Assembly (NCBI RefSeq): GCF_030718205.1
Contig: NZ_JAUZQF010000010.1
Location: forward strand, 1 to 64,000
Length of the DNA stretch: 64,000 nucleotides
Direction: 5' to 3'
Source: Nonomuraea turcica
GTDB taxonomy: Bacteria; Actinomycetota; Actinomycetes; Streptosporangiales; Streptosporangiaceae
This document shows positions 29,301 through 36,884 of this stretch, piece after piece. The stretch's first letter is position 1. Every line of letters starts with the position of its first letter. The notes beneath the pieces were generated by a model. It worked only from the letters and a program-made list of their open reading frames with translations. It had not been told where the DNA came from and did no database searches. A program made the translations under genes and the position numbers.

Positions 29301-30418
29301 CAGAGCTGCACCGACCTGTCCGCGCAGGAGTAAGCCCACGTTTCCTTCGCGATGAAGGTGGCGGAGATGATGTGCTTGCCGGCGTACGCGCTGGTCAGCA
29401 TACGATAGAAGATGCGCTTGACGTCCGAGGGCTCGCAAGCGCTGTCCGCTTCGCACAAGCCCACGCCGGCAGTGGAGCTGCCGCCGAACTTGTAGTAAGA
29501 ATCGCCAGGATGCGCTCGGGACACATACGCCCAGCCTGACGCCTTGACCGTCTTCCATACCGGGTCAATGTAGACAGGGAACCGCGTGTCAGGATCGTTG
29601 ATCAGTTGCAGGTTCGGGGTGAGGACGAGGCTGTCGCCTCCGACCGCGGTGTCCAGTTCGGCCACCTGGGAGACCGGCGAGGGCCCCTTAGCCAGATCGT
29701 CCTTGGCCGCGGTGGGTGGCACGCCAGAATCCCACATGATCGCACCGGGAGCCTCGAAGAGCTTGCCTCCCCCGGCACGATCCTGGGCCGTCAGCCGCCC
29801 GTCGCTTTCTCTGCGCACGTCGAGCCCTTCAGCATGCAGGCCGAAGGTGAGCTTGGCCAGGGCGGGACTGGCCGCCGCCTCTCGGTTCTTCACCACAAGC
29901 GTGTGCGCGAATCCATCCACGTCCGCTCGCACGACGAGGTCGATCCCCGGCAGCACCTCTGGGTAGACGGCCGAGTCGGCACGCAGCTCGGGCTGGGGAA
30001 GCCGCCCCGGCCACCTGATCGCCATCTCGCGCCCGGCATACGACATCCGCGCCAGCGGAGTCTCGCCCCCGCCGGACACCGCCAGGCCGATCACCGTCGC
30101 CCGCGGCCCGATGGTGCCGTCAGACCGCCTGACCATCGTCAGATCAGGCTTCACCCATCCGCCGTCCTGCCTGACCCGGACCGGCCGCAAGTGCTCCACA
30201 GCGGTGAAGCTGCCCTCGGGGTTGGCGAAGACCTCTCTGGTCTCGCTTCTTTTGGAAAGGATCTCTACCGGGGCGTCCGCCTGCCGGGCCGCGCCTCGAG
30301 CCGCCTCTTCCGACGGGGCAACTGGATCTCCGGTATTCGCCTCCACCGGCAATCCCATGGAGAACACCAACGCAGCGCATAGCGCGGTCAGCCTTCGTAA
30401 CACAGCCATCAACCTCAT
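26333..30418 (-). CDS. Large secreted LamG-domain protein
   Basis: About 1361 aa. The start is uncertain: ATG 30418 or ATG 30409; the ORF is open to 30520. A signal sequence (VLRRLTALCAALVFSM) is followed by a DNRLRE-like/TGF-type actinobacterial N-terminal region, a central part with several Cys, then three LamG/concanavalin-like domains near residues 770-950, 985-1160 and 1175-1350. They share repeated motifs such as LYVNGKL, FFPGEIDDVRIF and NTSQSFAVSAWA. It precedes the RHS gene by 69 nt, an arrangement common in Streptosporangiales. LamG domains bind glycans or proteins, so it may anchor or deliver the RHS partner (inference). Confidence 0.87.
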   Translation of the reverse strand: MRLMAVLRRLTALCAALVFSMGLPVEANTGDPVAPSEEAARGAARQADAPVEILSKRSETREVFANPEGSFTAVEHLRPVRVRQDGGWVKPDLTMVRRSDGTIGPRATVIGLAVSGGGETPLARMSYAGREMAIRWPGRLPQPELRADSAVYPEVLPGIDLVVRADVDGFAHTLVVKNREAAASPALAKLTFGLHAEGLDVRRESDGRLTAQDRAGGGKLFEAPGAIMWDSGVPPTAAKDDLAKGPSPVSQVAELDTAVGGDSLVLTPNLQLINDPDTRFPVYIDPVWKTVKASGWAYVSRAHPGDSYYKFGGSSTAGVGLCEADSACEPSDVKRIFYRMLTSAYAGKHIISATFIAKETWAYSCADRSVQLWRTKGFVEGSTWNSTADNWVDHLDSRDVAKGWSSSCPAGDVEFNAVDAVRQAAAGSWSTTTFGLKAANEDDRYAWKRFADDAWLRVEYNNPPPQPKQSNLTMSPGGKCVASSPPAVRVPPTLYAVLHDPDSESAAKVTAEFRLGWDGEVQWTKQVGPKTTGSTFYVTVPSTIPQNKTISWAVRTWDGYQWSPWSHAGEQTACYFTYDKSVPAAPVLSSTAYPESDPDNEADPWIDGVGRYGRFTADSASGDVVKYWFGINGNPTQAIERRPSSTGGAVTLDVAPDHAGLNYVTVQAFDTAGNVSEIGRYAFRVKAGAPAKAQWTLDEPVESTQVVAAGGAYPATVNDGVTLGVDGISKTAMQLNGSTGYAATTGAVVNTSQSFAVSAWARLPEDKPAHSGIVVSQTGVTRPSFELIYSPTHDRWIFTRYSADNADATVVRATGTASPDGGEWAHLVCVYDGIAKHIKLYVNGKLQDTTAFTTPWHPTGHPLYIGTGAWDGTPRSFFPGEIDDVRIFDRLLMPEEVGDLFTQHPVIKARWKLNDSAAAVRQSTAYWKLDEAAGATRAEEVNGTYPAGKVGAITFGATGKIGKAVRPDGSTGYLKTAGPVLDTSQSFTVSAWAKLPATKPASTSVITTQAGSQRNAFELSYSVPYNRWVFGRFSNDTTSAQIVRAQSSSVPQPNTWTHLTGVYNAATKQIKLYVNGKLNQTTSFTTAWNATGPLLIGAGAWGSAVRAFFPGDIDDVRVFNQAITDSEIASLATGAPQSVSADDAALGRHVTLYGNALIDQGAGWVGTPPGGLVLDGNGDYAATDMPAVRTDDSFTIAGWVTTAGRPAKPVTIFSQEGEVNSAFTLRYRPDAADPVSAGGYQIEIPDKDAIGAAKPTAEHSAFQSGFSWDHVAIVYDAFQDEMRLYVNGELEQTEEKVSWRFNVKGFNATKAFHLGRTRSDGVWGEYWPGVIDDVWAFQGVASQEQIQMLAGGAELDTGTAS

Positions 30419-30689
30419 CTGAAGCAAGGGGAAGGATGATCGGACCGATCCACCGGACCCTGAGAGGGATTGGGCCGCCCACAATGTGACTAGCTGCACG
30501 TGTGACAAAGCCCACTGCATCGATCCGCCCGCCGCGCGCGACCCAGCCAGTACTTCGTTATGCAGGCAATTGCTGGCTAGCCGGCTCGCGGGGTTGCCAT
30601 CACCAGCGCGAGATCAGGAGGACAGTCCCGTCCCAGCGCGCTGTTGGAAGGTCAATCATGATCCCGGCGCTTTCGCCGCCCGGACCAGA
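30419..30689. other. Upstream region of the LamG gene
   Basis: A TGTCACA-like box on the minus strand (30507-30501) lacks a good -10 at 16 nt. No gene seen. Confidence 0.35.
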
Positions 30690-30863
30690 GAGCCGAACAG
30701 AGGCTCCCTTGCCCTTGAACGAGGGGGTGCGGCCGTCGCTGATCGCCGACCTGATACCGGGCACCATCGCCATCCGCGTCGCCATCGACACGCCCTGCCC
30801 TCCCCTGATGAAATCATCACCCTGGTCGACGGCCTCCTGCACGGCTTCGCCTGCGCGAAATGA
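30690..30863 (+). pseudogene. TetR C-terminal fragment
   Basis: SLIADLIPGTIAIRVAIDTP, then after a frameshift LVDGLLHGFACAK and a stop. It matches the C-terminus of the intact TetR at 47280-47861 (SPLLIADLISGIIAVRVATD, VVDGLLYGFAHAK). Confidence 0.8.
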
Positions 30864-31036
30864 GACCACTCGACGGCCATCAGGCTGCGCTGTCCCGGCC
30901 CAGCATTGAAGCCAGGCCGGGCCGGTTCGTCACGCCTTCATGAGCGCGAACACACCCCAGCCGAGCAAGCCCCTCTGGCGGAAGGTGAAGTCGCAGCCGT
31001 TCGCTCGACAGCTCGGTCCGCCACGAATGAGATCCA

Positions 31037-31085
31037 GGTCACATTTCTGCGCCGGATGTCACAGAAGGCCACCCATGGGGCTCGT
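31037..31085 (+). promoter_or_regulatory. ECF41-type promoter before the sigJ N-terminal remnant
   Basis: GGTCACAT (31037-31044), 9 nt, GGATGTCACA with TGTCACA at 31057-31063, 16 nt and GCTCGT (31080-31085). Layout and surrounding bases resemble the promoter of the intact sigma gene at 46.2 kb. Confidence 0.6.
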
Positions 31086-31118
31086 AGACAGCAGCCGCAC
31101 ATAAAGGGAGACCTCTGA

Positions 31119-31232
31119 GGCCCGATGTCATCCAGGTGTTCGCCGACCATCGCGAGCTCCTATGCCCCATCGTCCACAACACGCTGGGCAGCGTCACCGG
31201 TACCGAGGACGTCCTGCAAGCGACCTGGCCGA
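31119..31232 (+). pseudogene. ECF41 (SigJ-type) sigma factor, N-terminal remnant
   Basis: Reads DVIQVFADHRELLCPIVHN then LGSVTGTEDVLQATW, matching the first 38 residues of the intact sigma factor (TQVFADHRELLFSIVYN, LGSVTDTEDVLQETW). Homology stops at 31232. Its own promoter and leader are preserved upstream. Confidence 0.85.
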
Positions 31233-31398
31233 CGTGCCCGTCCCCATAGGGAAGACGAACGCCCTGGAAAGCAGCGAAACGCCCAGAACACCAAAAGTGA
31301 TCGAACGGCAACACTGAGCTTTCGACGCGGTTTCAGTGCCATTTCGGCTTACTTACCAGCATGACTCCCGTAGGAAAACCAAGAAAGACGGAAACGGA

Positions 31399-31794
31399 AT
31401 GACGAAGAATCTGCCAGTCATGATATCGATGGCGGCGATCGCTGGTGTTCTCACGACCCTGCCAGGTGGGACCGCCCAGGCAGCGACATCCGGCGCAACG
31501 TCAGCACCGGCAGCCCAAGGGGCACGGCAAACCGCCATCAAGCACAAGGCCAGCATCAAATGCACCCGCCCCAAGGGCGCTAAGACCAACTATTCCTGGG
31601 GCGACGGGTCAATGTCGGTCACGGTCTACTTCAACAACCATTGCTCGCACCAGGTGCGGGCGAAGCTGCACATCAAGAACTCCATTGGCGGCAACTTCAC
31701 AAAATGCCTCGTCACCAACGGCGGAACGAAGGGTCGGAAGAAATTCAATATAGGGCTGGCCAGCACACTTACTGAGATCACCAAGGGCTGCTGA
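31399..31794 (+). CDS. Small secreted protein with four cysteines
   Basis: 131 aa from ATG 31399 (GGAAACGG just upstream; the ORF is open to 31336). The signal peptide has a hydrophobic core and a TAQA/AT cleavage region near residue 28. The mature part is basic and has four Cys (IKCTR, NHCSH, TKCLV, KGC at the C-terminus), enough for two disulfides, plus a beta-rich pattern (SMSVTVYFNNHC, VRAKLHIKN). No family recognised. It stands alone between fragments and the convergent MFS gene. Confidence 0.75.
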   Translation: MTKNLPVMISMAAIAGVLTTLPGGTAQAATSGATSAPAAQGARQTAIKHKASIKCTRPKGAKTNYSWGDGSMSVTVYFNNHCSHQVRAKLHIKNSIGGNFTKCLVTNGGTKGRKKFNIGLASTLTEITKGC

Positions 31795-31903
31795 CCACTA
31801 ACATGCACGCGGCGGGACGGCGATCAGCGGTTCAGGCGAGCGTTGGATGCGTCACTGCGCGGATTCGTGCCGCGCAATACCTTTCCAGGGCATTCGCCAA
31901 CGC

Positions 31904-33151
31904 CTACGAGCCGCCGTCCTGCTCGACTCCATGGGAACGGCCGGGAAAATTGCCGGGTGCCGACCTAATTCCCGACGGCCAGCGCACCAGTAGCGGCGCC
32001 ATCGCCAGCAACCCGGCCAAACCGCAGAGTCCGATGACGAGTGGTGGATCCTGCCATAGATCTGACAGAGCTCCCGCCCCGGCGGTGGCAGCGCACATCC
32101 CCACCATCAGGCCCGCCATGGCGACTCCGTAGGCACGACCCCGGTGACTGGCGGGCACCTCTTGGATAAATCGGGCATTGAGCGCTATCTGGAAGGCTGT
32201 GCCGTACCCCGTGATGGAGAGCAGTGTCAGGACAATGGGCAGTGGCGGGTCGGCGAAAATGGGAAGCATGCTCGCGCAGGAGAGAAGGGCCATGCCGGGC
32301 ACCAGTCGCCACCTACTGGCCGGCGTCGTGAACCGGCCGTAGACAATGGCACCGCATACGGCCCCGAATGGCATCGCCGCCAGCAACAGGCCGTAGGTGG
32401 CATGGCCACTGTGCAGGTAAGCCGCGTACGCCGTCATCAGACCTTCCGGAGCGGTGGTGAACGCCGCTCCCACCCAGGCGAGCATCACGAAGGAACGCAA
32501 TCTACGACTGGTCAAGATCATCCGTAGGCCATGAGCCGTGTCTCGGAGGACCGTCGTGCGCTCGGAGCATGGTGCAGCGGGGCGGCGGACCACAAAGGCG
32601 GTCAGGAGGGTCGCGGACAGCGCGAAGGTCATCGCATCGGCAAGCAACACGCCCCGCGGAGACACCAAGCTCAGGAGCACACTCCCGGCGGCTAGGCCGA
32701 TCACCTCGGCCAGCTGCGCCGATACGCTACTGATGCCGCTGCCCACCACGTACGCGTCGCCGTGCAGGACCTCGGACATCGTCGCGGAACGCGCGGCCAG
32801 TGCCGGAGGCGTGAAGATGGAAGCGGCAAAGAGCACGGCCACCTGCACAGCCACTGGCAGGCCTGGTACAGCGAGCGTGGTGACAAGCACCGCACGGGCC
32901 ACATCACAGCTGATCATCACAGTGCGGCGGGGGAACCGGTCGGCCAACGCGGCCAGCACCGGTCCGATCACTACCCACGGCAGATAACTGACGCCGAACG
33001 CGACCGCGGCCAACATCGCCGATCCGGTACTTCCGAACACGAGCAGCGATACGGCGACCTTGGAAAGCTGGTCACCAGCAAGAGACAATAGTTGAGCGGC
33101 AAGGAGCGCACGAAACTCGCGCACAGCGAATACTTCTCGGTAAGTCGCCAT
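31904..33151 (-). CDS. MFS drug-efflux-type transporter
   Basis: 415 aa from ATG 33151 (AGGA 7 nt upstream; the ORF is open further). Twelve membrane segments are expected. The loop 2-3 motif ALADRFPRRTVM, near residue 65, is the MFS G-x-x-x-D-R-x-G-R-R type signature, and overall it resembles the enterobactin-exporter/MFS_3 group. It is preceded by a 9-codon leader ORF and a 12-bp GC-rich hairpin, and lies at the end of a same-strand gene series starting with an alpha/beta hydrolase. This layout suggests expression controlled by attenuation, as for some antibiotic-induced pumps. Substrate unknown. Confidence 0.88.
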   Translation of the reverse strand: MATYREVFAVREFRALLAAQLLSLAGDQLSKVAVSLLVFGSTGSAMLAAVAFGVSYLPWVVIGPVLAALADRFPRRTVMISCDVARAVLVTTLAVPGLPVAVQVAVLFAASIFTPPALAARSATMSEVLHGDAYVVGSGISSVSAQLAEVIGLAAGSVLLSLVSPRGVLLADAMTFALSATLLTAFVVRRPAAPCSERTTVLRDTAHGLRMILTSRRLRSFVMLAWVGAAFTTAPEGLMTAYAAYLHSGHATYGLLLAAMPFGAVCGAIVYGRFTTPASRWRLVPGMALLSCASMLPIFADPPLPIVLTLLSITGYGTAFQIALNARFIQEVPASHRGRAYGVAMAGLMVGMCAATAGAGALSDLWQDPPLVIGLCGLAGLLAMAPLLVRWPSGIRSAPGNFPGRSHGVEQDGGS

Positions 33152-33173
33152 TTCACAATCCTGCATAACGGAA

Positions 33174-33211
33174 CGGCGGGGCTCGACACACGATTCGAGC
33201 GAGCCCCGCCG
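33174..33211 (-). promoter_or_regulatory. Attenuator-like hairpin before the MFS gene
   Basis: CGGCGGGGCTCG (33174-33185) and CGAGCCCCGCCG (33200-33211) form a perfect 12-bp stem with a 14-nt loop. In the transcript it is followed by UUCCGUU. It starts 9 nt after the stop of the leader ORF and lies 23 nt before the MFS start. Part of the loop (ATTCGAG) could pair alternatively with the 5' arm. Confidence 0.6.
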
Positions 33212-33219
33212 CGGTTTTG

Positions 33220-33249
33220 TTACCACCAGATGTTTCCACGGTTGTACAT
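33220..33249 (-). CDS. Nine-codon leader peptide MYNRGNIWW
   Basis: ATG 33249 to TAA 33220. The ribosome site GAGGAGGTGA (33264-33255), 5 nt before the ATG, is one of the strongest in the window, matching 9 of 10 bases of the anti-Shine-Dalgarno complement. Two Trp codons precede the stop. The position between such a site and a 12-bp hairpin before a transporter gene is that of a regulatory leader peptide; a minimal RiPP precursor is the alternative, but no modifying enzyme is adjacent. Confidence 0.6.
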   Translation of the reverse strand: MYNRGNIWW

Positions 33250-33278
33250 GCGACTCACCTCCTCGTTTTCGTGATCCG

Positions 33279-33467
33279 CTACCACCACTTGAGAGGGATG
33301 TCAGCCTGAAAGTGTGACGCGATAGTCTCTGATGGGAGATGGATCACACCGATCTCTGTCGCGATCGGCGCCCGCCTCTGGGAAGCCCTCGGAGCGTTCG
33401 GGGAGGCGGCGGTTGCCGCGGCACCTAGCTCCAGCACGTGCAGAGCCTGCCGCCTCGACACGGTCAT
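33279..33467 (-). CDS. 62-aa peptide ending in Lys-Trp-Trp
   Basis: ATG 33467 overlaps the TGA of the upstream membrane gene (ATGA), and the stop lies 15 nt before the leader-peptide ribosome site. The N-terminus has a basic SRRQ followed by a moderately hydrophobic Ala-rich stretch. The C-terminus is HFQADIPLKWW. No family recognised. The ATGA coupling is the main argument that it is translated. It could be a leader-core RiPP precursor or the stub of a longer lost gene. Confidence 0.45.
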   Translation of the reverse strand: MTVSRRQALHVLELGAAATAASPNAPRASQRRAPIATEIGVIHLPSETIASHFQADIPLKWW

Positions 33468-33894
33468 GACGCTGCGGTGCGCGTTTCGGGGCCTTGCGAC
33501 CAGGCTTGCGAGAGCAACACGACGCTCCCGCCGAACAGCAGCACGCCGAGGGGTACGTGGAGTTCGGGGGCGCGGGCTTCGCCGATGGCCGCTTCGGCCA
33601 TCGACAGAATGAGCAGGAAGACACTGTTGATGATGAACCGTGGTGAGCCACCGCCCGGCCGCCACACCAGGATCGCGACAAGAAGCTGGATCGCCCCCGT
33701 GAACACGACCACCAGGGCCGTGAGGCCGTGCAACATCCGGTCATCCGGCCGCCGGGTGAGGCCAGCAGCAATCCGGCCGCAGTCAACAGGTCAAGCACCT
33801 GCAGGGTCACCGTAATCCGCATCGTCGGAAAGAACCGCGGCACGGCGTTCCCAGCGGAAGCGGCATGTCGCGTGTTGAGCGTGGCCTCAGTCAT
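33464..33894 (-). pseudogene. Small membrane protein, copy 2, frameshifted
   Basis: ATG 33894 overlaps the stop of the alpha/beta hydrolase. It is nearly identical to copy 1 (109-401) and keeps the C-terminal half that copy 1 lost (SMAEAAIGEARAPEL, LLFGGSVVLLSQAW). An 8-nt insertion (CATCCGGT before CATCCGGC at 33734-33749) shifts the frame after PGGRM. The intact protein would be about 140 aa with four membrane segments. It is unclear whether the gene is truly dead or the repeat is reversible. Confidence 0.78.
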
Positions 33895-34823
33895 GGGGTG
33901 CTGCCGATGAAGTCGACGATGGGTTCTGCCAGTTGCCGCGGCTGGTCCTCCTGGAGGAAATGTCCGGCTTCCGCGATCGTGACATGAGGACGTCCCTTGG
34001 CGCCTGGGATGCGCTCGGCCATGTTCTCGCCGTGGAGGCGGCTTACCGGGTCGTGCTCGCCGTACGCGCACAGGAACGGGGTCTCGAGCTTCTCCAGCAC
34101 GGTCCAGGCGTCACGGTTCGCCTGGCTGGCCTCGTCCTGTGGTGAGATCGGTACGAGTAGGGGGAACTGCCGCGCGCCCGGAAGATACGGCTCGCCCGGG
34201 AACGGTGCGTCGTAGGCGGCAAGGACGCGAGGATCCACGCCGGCACGGGAGCCGCGAAGGTTGCGCGCCACGACGGCGCCCACACTGAAGGGGTTGGAGC
34301 GCTGGCTGGACTGCAGCCAGTAGAGGAAGAAGGGGCCCATCTCCTGGTCGCCCACAGGCAGCATCGTGTTGGTGGCGATGACGCGGCGGAACCGGCCGGG
34401 ATGCTCGGCGAGCAGTCGCAGGCCCAGCAGGCCGCCCCAATCGTGGCAGATCAGCGTGACATCGTTGAGGTGGAGCACGTCGAACACGACACTGCGCAGC
34501 CAGTCGAGGTGGGACTGGTAGGTGTAGTCAAAGCGGTCGGCCGGCTTGTCGGAGCGGCCGAATCCCACCAGGTCCGGCGCGACACAGCGATGCCCGGCCG
34601 CCACCAGCGGCGGGATGATGTGCCGCCACAGGTAACTCCATGTCGGTTCGCCGTGCAGGAGGAGCACCGTCTCCCCCGACGGCCGCTCGGCGCGTTCGTC
34701 GAGATAGTGCACGCGAAGGTTGGTGCCGTGCCCGTCACCGGAGTCGATCTCGGCGTAGTGCGGCTCGAAGGGATAGCCGGGCAGGTTGTCGACGCGCTCG
34801 TCTGGCGTTCTCAGCACCTGCAT
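33891..34823 (-). CDS. Alpha/beta hydrolase, haloalkane dehalogenase-like (copy A)
   Basis: 310 aa from ATG 34823; this start matches the paralogue at 50270-51178. The oxyanion segment is HGEPTWSYLWR (near residue 55). The nucleophile Asp is in ICHDWGGLLG (near 127). The acid Asp is in AYGEHDPVS and the catalytic His in EAGHFLQED (near 289). Asp as nucleophile and HGEPTW identify the haloalkane dehalogenase/epoxide-hydrolase-like group rather than esterases. Actual substrate unknown. A TGTCACT-N16-CTCTCT promoter lies 24 nt upstream of the start. The downstream membrane gene overlaps by ATGA. Confidence 0.9.
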   Translation of the reverse strand: MQVLRTPDERVDNLPGYPFEPHYAEIDSGDGHGTNLRVHYLDERAERPSGETVLLLHGEPTWSYLWRHIIPPLVAAGHRCVAPDLVGFGRSDKPADRFDYTYQSHLDWLRSVVFDVLHLNDVTLICHDWGGLLGLRLLAEHPGRFRRVIATNTMLPVGDQEMGPFFLYWLQSSQRSNPFSVGAVVARNLRGSRAGVDPRVLAAYDAPFPGEPYLPGARQFPLLVPISPQDEASQANRDAWTVLEKLETPFLCAYGEHDPVSRLHGENMAERIPGAKGRPHVTIAEAGHFLQEDQPRQLAEPIVDFIGSTP

Positions 34824-34847
34824 GGCTCTCTGCTTGTCATGCCCCCA

Positions 34848-34896
34848 AGAGAGTGCGCGGGGTCGGGAAAGTGACAGCATCAGCGCAATGTGACCT
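34848..34896 (-). promoter_or_regulatory. ECF41-type promoter for hydrolase A
   Basis: Minus strand TGTCACT (34876-34870), exactly 16 nt and CTCTCT (34853-34848). A GGTCACAT box lies 9 nt further upstream of GCTGTCACT, giving two GTCACA elements 20 bp apart. Confidence 0.65.
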
Positions 34897-34990
34897 GTTT
34901 CATATAACGCAGCGGCTCGCGCGACAGCTCGGCACGCATGTCGGGCATGAGCTCGTCATTGAGGTTGGCATCCAGCCTCGGCGAGGTGAT
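34882..34990 (-). pseudogene. Methyltransferase C-terminal fragment
   Basis: RLDANLNDELMPDMRAELSR then EPLRYMKQ matches WLDANPDDELAPELRVELSR and EPLRYTRF near the end of the methyltransferase at 46372-47118. Nothing upstream completes it. Confidence 0.75.
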
Positions 34991-34999
34991 CGGCAAGCT

Positions 35000-35640
35000 G
35001 CCGCCGCAACAGAGGGACAAGGCCGTCGCCGACCTACGGCGCTGGTCCGATGAGGAGGAACGGCATGGCAGAGGCGCGGATAGTCTCAGGGGCGCGGAGG
35101 GGCGACGTACGGTCACGCTCCCTGGCTGTTCAAGGCCACCGGCGACAGACCCGGGCAGTTTCGGCTCCATGATCGGGTGCGTGGACTACCGCTCCAGCCC
35201 GGAGCTGCACGTCCACGATGACCAGCACGCCACCTTCTAAGTCCTGGAGGGCGAGCTGACGGTGCAGGTCGGAAACGAGATGTTTGACTTCGGCCCGGTG
35301 ACTTCGTCACGGTGCCGCCGGGGGTGCCGCACTCGTTTCGACATCCTGCGCGAGGACCTGCCGATCAAGGCGATCAACGTGATAACGCCGGGCGGCCCCT
35401 CAAGGCGTTACCAAGCTCGCCAACCGGAACCTTGCCAACGAGAACTGGGCTGGGCTGGAGAAGGAATGCGGCGCCAGAACGTTCTCCCCCTGTCCGAGCG
35501 CCTCCATCTCCTGCGAACCGGAGAGCCGCAGATCGCGCTGGACGCCTACGCGCCAGCCTCGTCCACCACACCGACAGTCCGCTGCTCGACGACGTCGCGA
35601 TGCTCCTGCTGCGCTGGCATTGACGGATGACCTCTCGCCG
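35000..35640 (+). pseudogene. Cupin protein, broken
   Basis: SPELHVHDDQHATF, an in-frame TAA at 35238, then VLEGELTVQVGNEMFDFGP and, in another frame, FVTVPPGVPHSFRHP: a single cupin barrel with its metal His residues. Later frames are scrambled. It may be the source of the C-terminal cupin fragments at 19.8 and 54.7 kb. Confidence 0.7.
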
Positions 35641-35680
35641 CACCGTTTGATTGTGGCCGCACTGAGCCCTATGGGGCGTA

Positions 35681-35729
35681 GGTCACATTCGCCGGGCGGA
35701 TGTCACATTGGCGGCCATGCGCCTCCTCA
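35681..35729 (+). promoter_or_regulatory. ECF41-type promoter for secreted protein A
   Basis: GGTCACAT (35681-35688), 9 nt, GGATGTCACA with TGTCACA at 35701-35707, then 16 nt and TCCTCA (35724-35729). Essentially the same arrangement precedes the paralogue at 56.4 kb. Confidence 0.6.
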
Positions 35730-35823
35730 TAGGGATGTACCGAGCCGGGGTGGAGCAAGCATCCCGACTTCCCGATCGAGCTCGGCGTCAAAATGACCGG
35801 ACACCACTCCTGGAGGATTTTCC

Positions 35824-36819
35824 ATGCTGTCCCGCCCGCACCACAAGACGCTCGGACATCGATCGCCGTCACAGCTGCTGTCATTGACCGCGGCGCTTGC
35901 CCTCGGCATGGCGGCCGTCTGGGGCGCCCCGGGCATGGCCGACCCAGTGGCCGCCGCACCCGGCAAGGGATCGAACGTGGATAAGTACCTGGGCGAGTGG
36001 AACTACGACCAGCCGGACCGCGAGACCATGAGGAACATCGCGGAAATCAGGTGCCCAGCCACGCGGCCCGGCTGTGAGAGCCCCATTCCGAAAGCCCCAC
36101 CCGGCACGGCCATGCAGATCCCCCAGATCGGCCGGATCGTGTTCACCAAAGAGGCCGACGGAAAGGTTGTGGGGCGCACCGACCGAGGCTGCACCTGGCG
36201 GTTCACCGCGCAGCCGGACTCCCTCCAGCTCGATCCGCCATCCCAGCACTGCGTCAATCGCGTGATCAACTCGGGCTACACCATCACCCGCTGGTCTGTG
36301 ACCGTCACGGGCCGACGCGAGAAAGAGACCATCGAAGGCGTGAGCCACCAGCCAAACGGCGACTACGACTTCGTGCTAGAGCACGGGGCCCGCACCAAGG
36401 TCGGGACAGAGCCGTGGACCAAGGCGGCCAAGCGCTTCACGGGCCAGTGGACGTACGTCCCGGCGGACCCGTCGCAGCTGACCAACATCGTCGTGTACCG
36501 GACACCGGCGCCGGACGGGTCGGTGAAGATCAGCCGATTAAAGCAGCGCGGCCTCGTCGACATGGTAGTGAAGCCGGATCGTACGATCGCCGCCCGGACC
36601 TCGGACGGGTGCCGATGGACCCTGGCGGCACGCGGGAACACGGCCGAACTTGACCCGCCCGGACAGGTCTGCCGGCGCCCCGGTGAGACCGTCACCCTCG
36701 ACTTCTTGCAGGTGGCGAGCGACGGGAAGCAACAGGCATCGATCATGAACGGTACCGTGCGGCGCGACGATGTCGAATCCCGCTTCCTGCTCAATGTGGG
36801 AGCCCTCATCAGGCGATGA
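35824..36819 (+). CDS. Secreted two-domain protein (copy A)
   Basis: 331 aa. The signal peptide is long, with a basic N-terminus and a core LLSLTAALALGMAAVWG, with cleavage near ADPVAA (about 45). The mature part consists of two similar halves: YLGEWNY ... GCTWRFTAQPDSLQLDPP ... C (50-150) and FTGQWTY ... GCRWTLAARGNTAELDPP ... C (205-300). Each has a conserved Cys pair and a beta-rich lipocalin-like pattern (inference). GGAGGA precedes the ATG by about 5 nt. It is about 93% identical to 56495-57490, and both carry an ECF41-type box upstream. No known function. Confidence 0.85.
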   Translation: MLSRPHHKTLGHRSPSQLLSLTAALALGMAAVWGAPGMADPVAAAPGKGSNVDKYLGEWNYDQPDRETMRNIAEIRCPATRPGCESPIPKAPPGTAMQIPQIGRIVFTKEADGKVVGRTDRGCTWRFTAQPDSLQLDPPSQHCVNRVINSGYTITRWSVTVTGRREKETIEGVSHQPNGDYDFVLEHGARTKVGTEPWTKAAKRFTGQWTYVPADPSQLTNIVVYRTPAPDGSVKISRLKQRGLVDMVVKPDRTIAARTSDGCRWTLAARGNTAELDPPGQVCRRPGETVTLDFLQVASDGKQQASIMNGTVRRDDVESRFLLNVGALIRR

Positions 36820-36884
36820 CACGGCGGCCTCCGTGCGAACAGGTCAGCCACCTGCCCCGCGCGCTGACTCGGCGGCTCCTGCCG

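Noticed and set aside
30501..30507. TGTCACA upstream of the LamG gene as an ECF41 promoter
   Set aside because: The bases at the -10 position (TTGTGG) do not fit the pyrimidine hexamer seen at the other sites.
33306..33313. TGTGACG near 33.3 kb as an ECF41 box
   Set aside because: The last base of the heptamer differs and it lies inside the coupled peptide ORF.
31904..34823. Complete RiPP biosynthetic cluster around the MFS gene
   Set aside because: Small peptides and an exporter are present but no modification enzyme or peptidase is in the vicinity. Kept only as a low-confidence alternative to attenuation.
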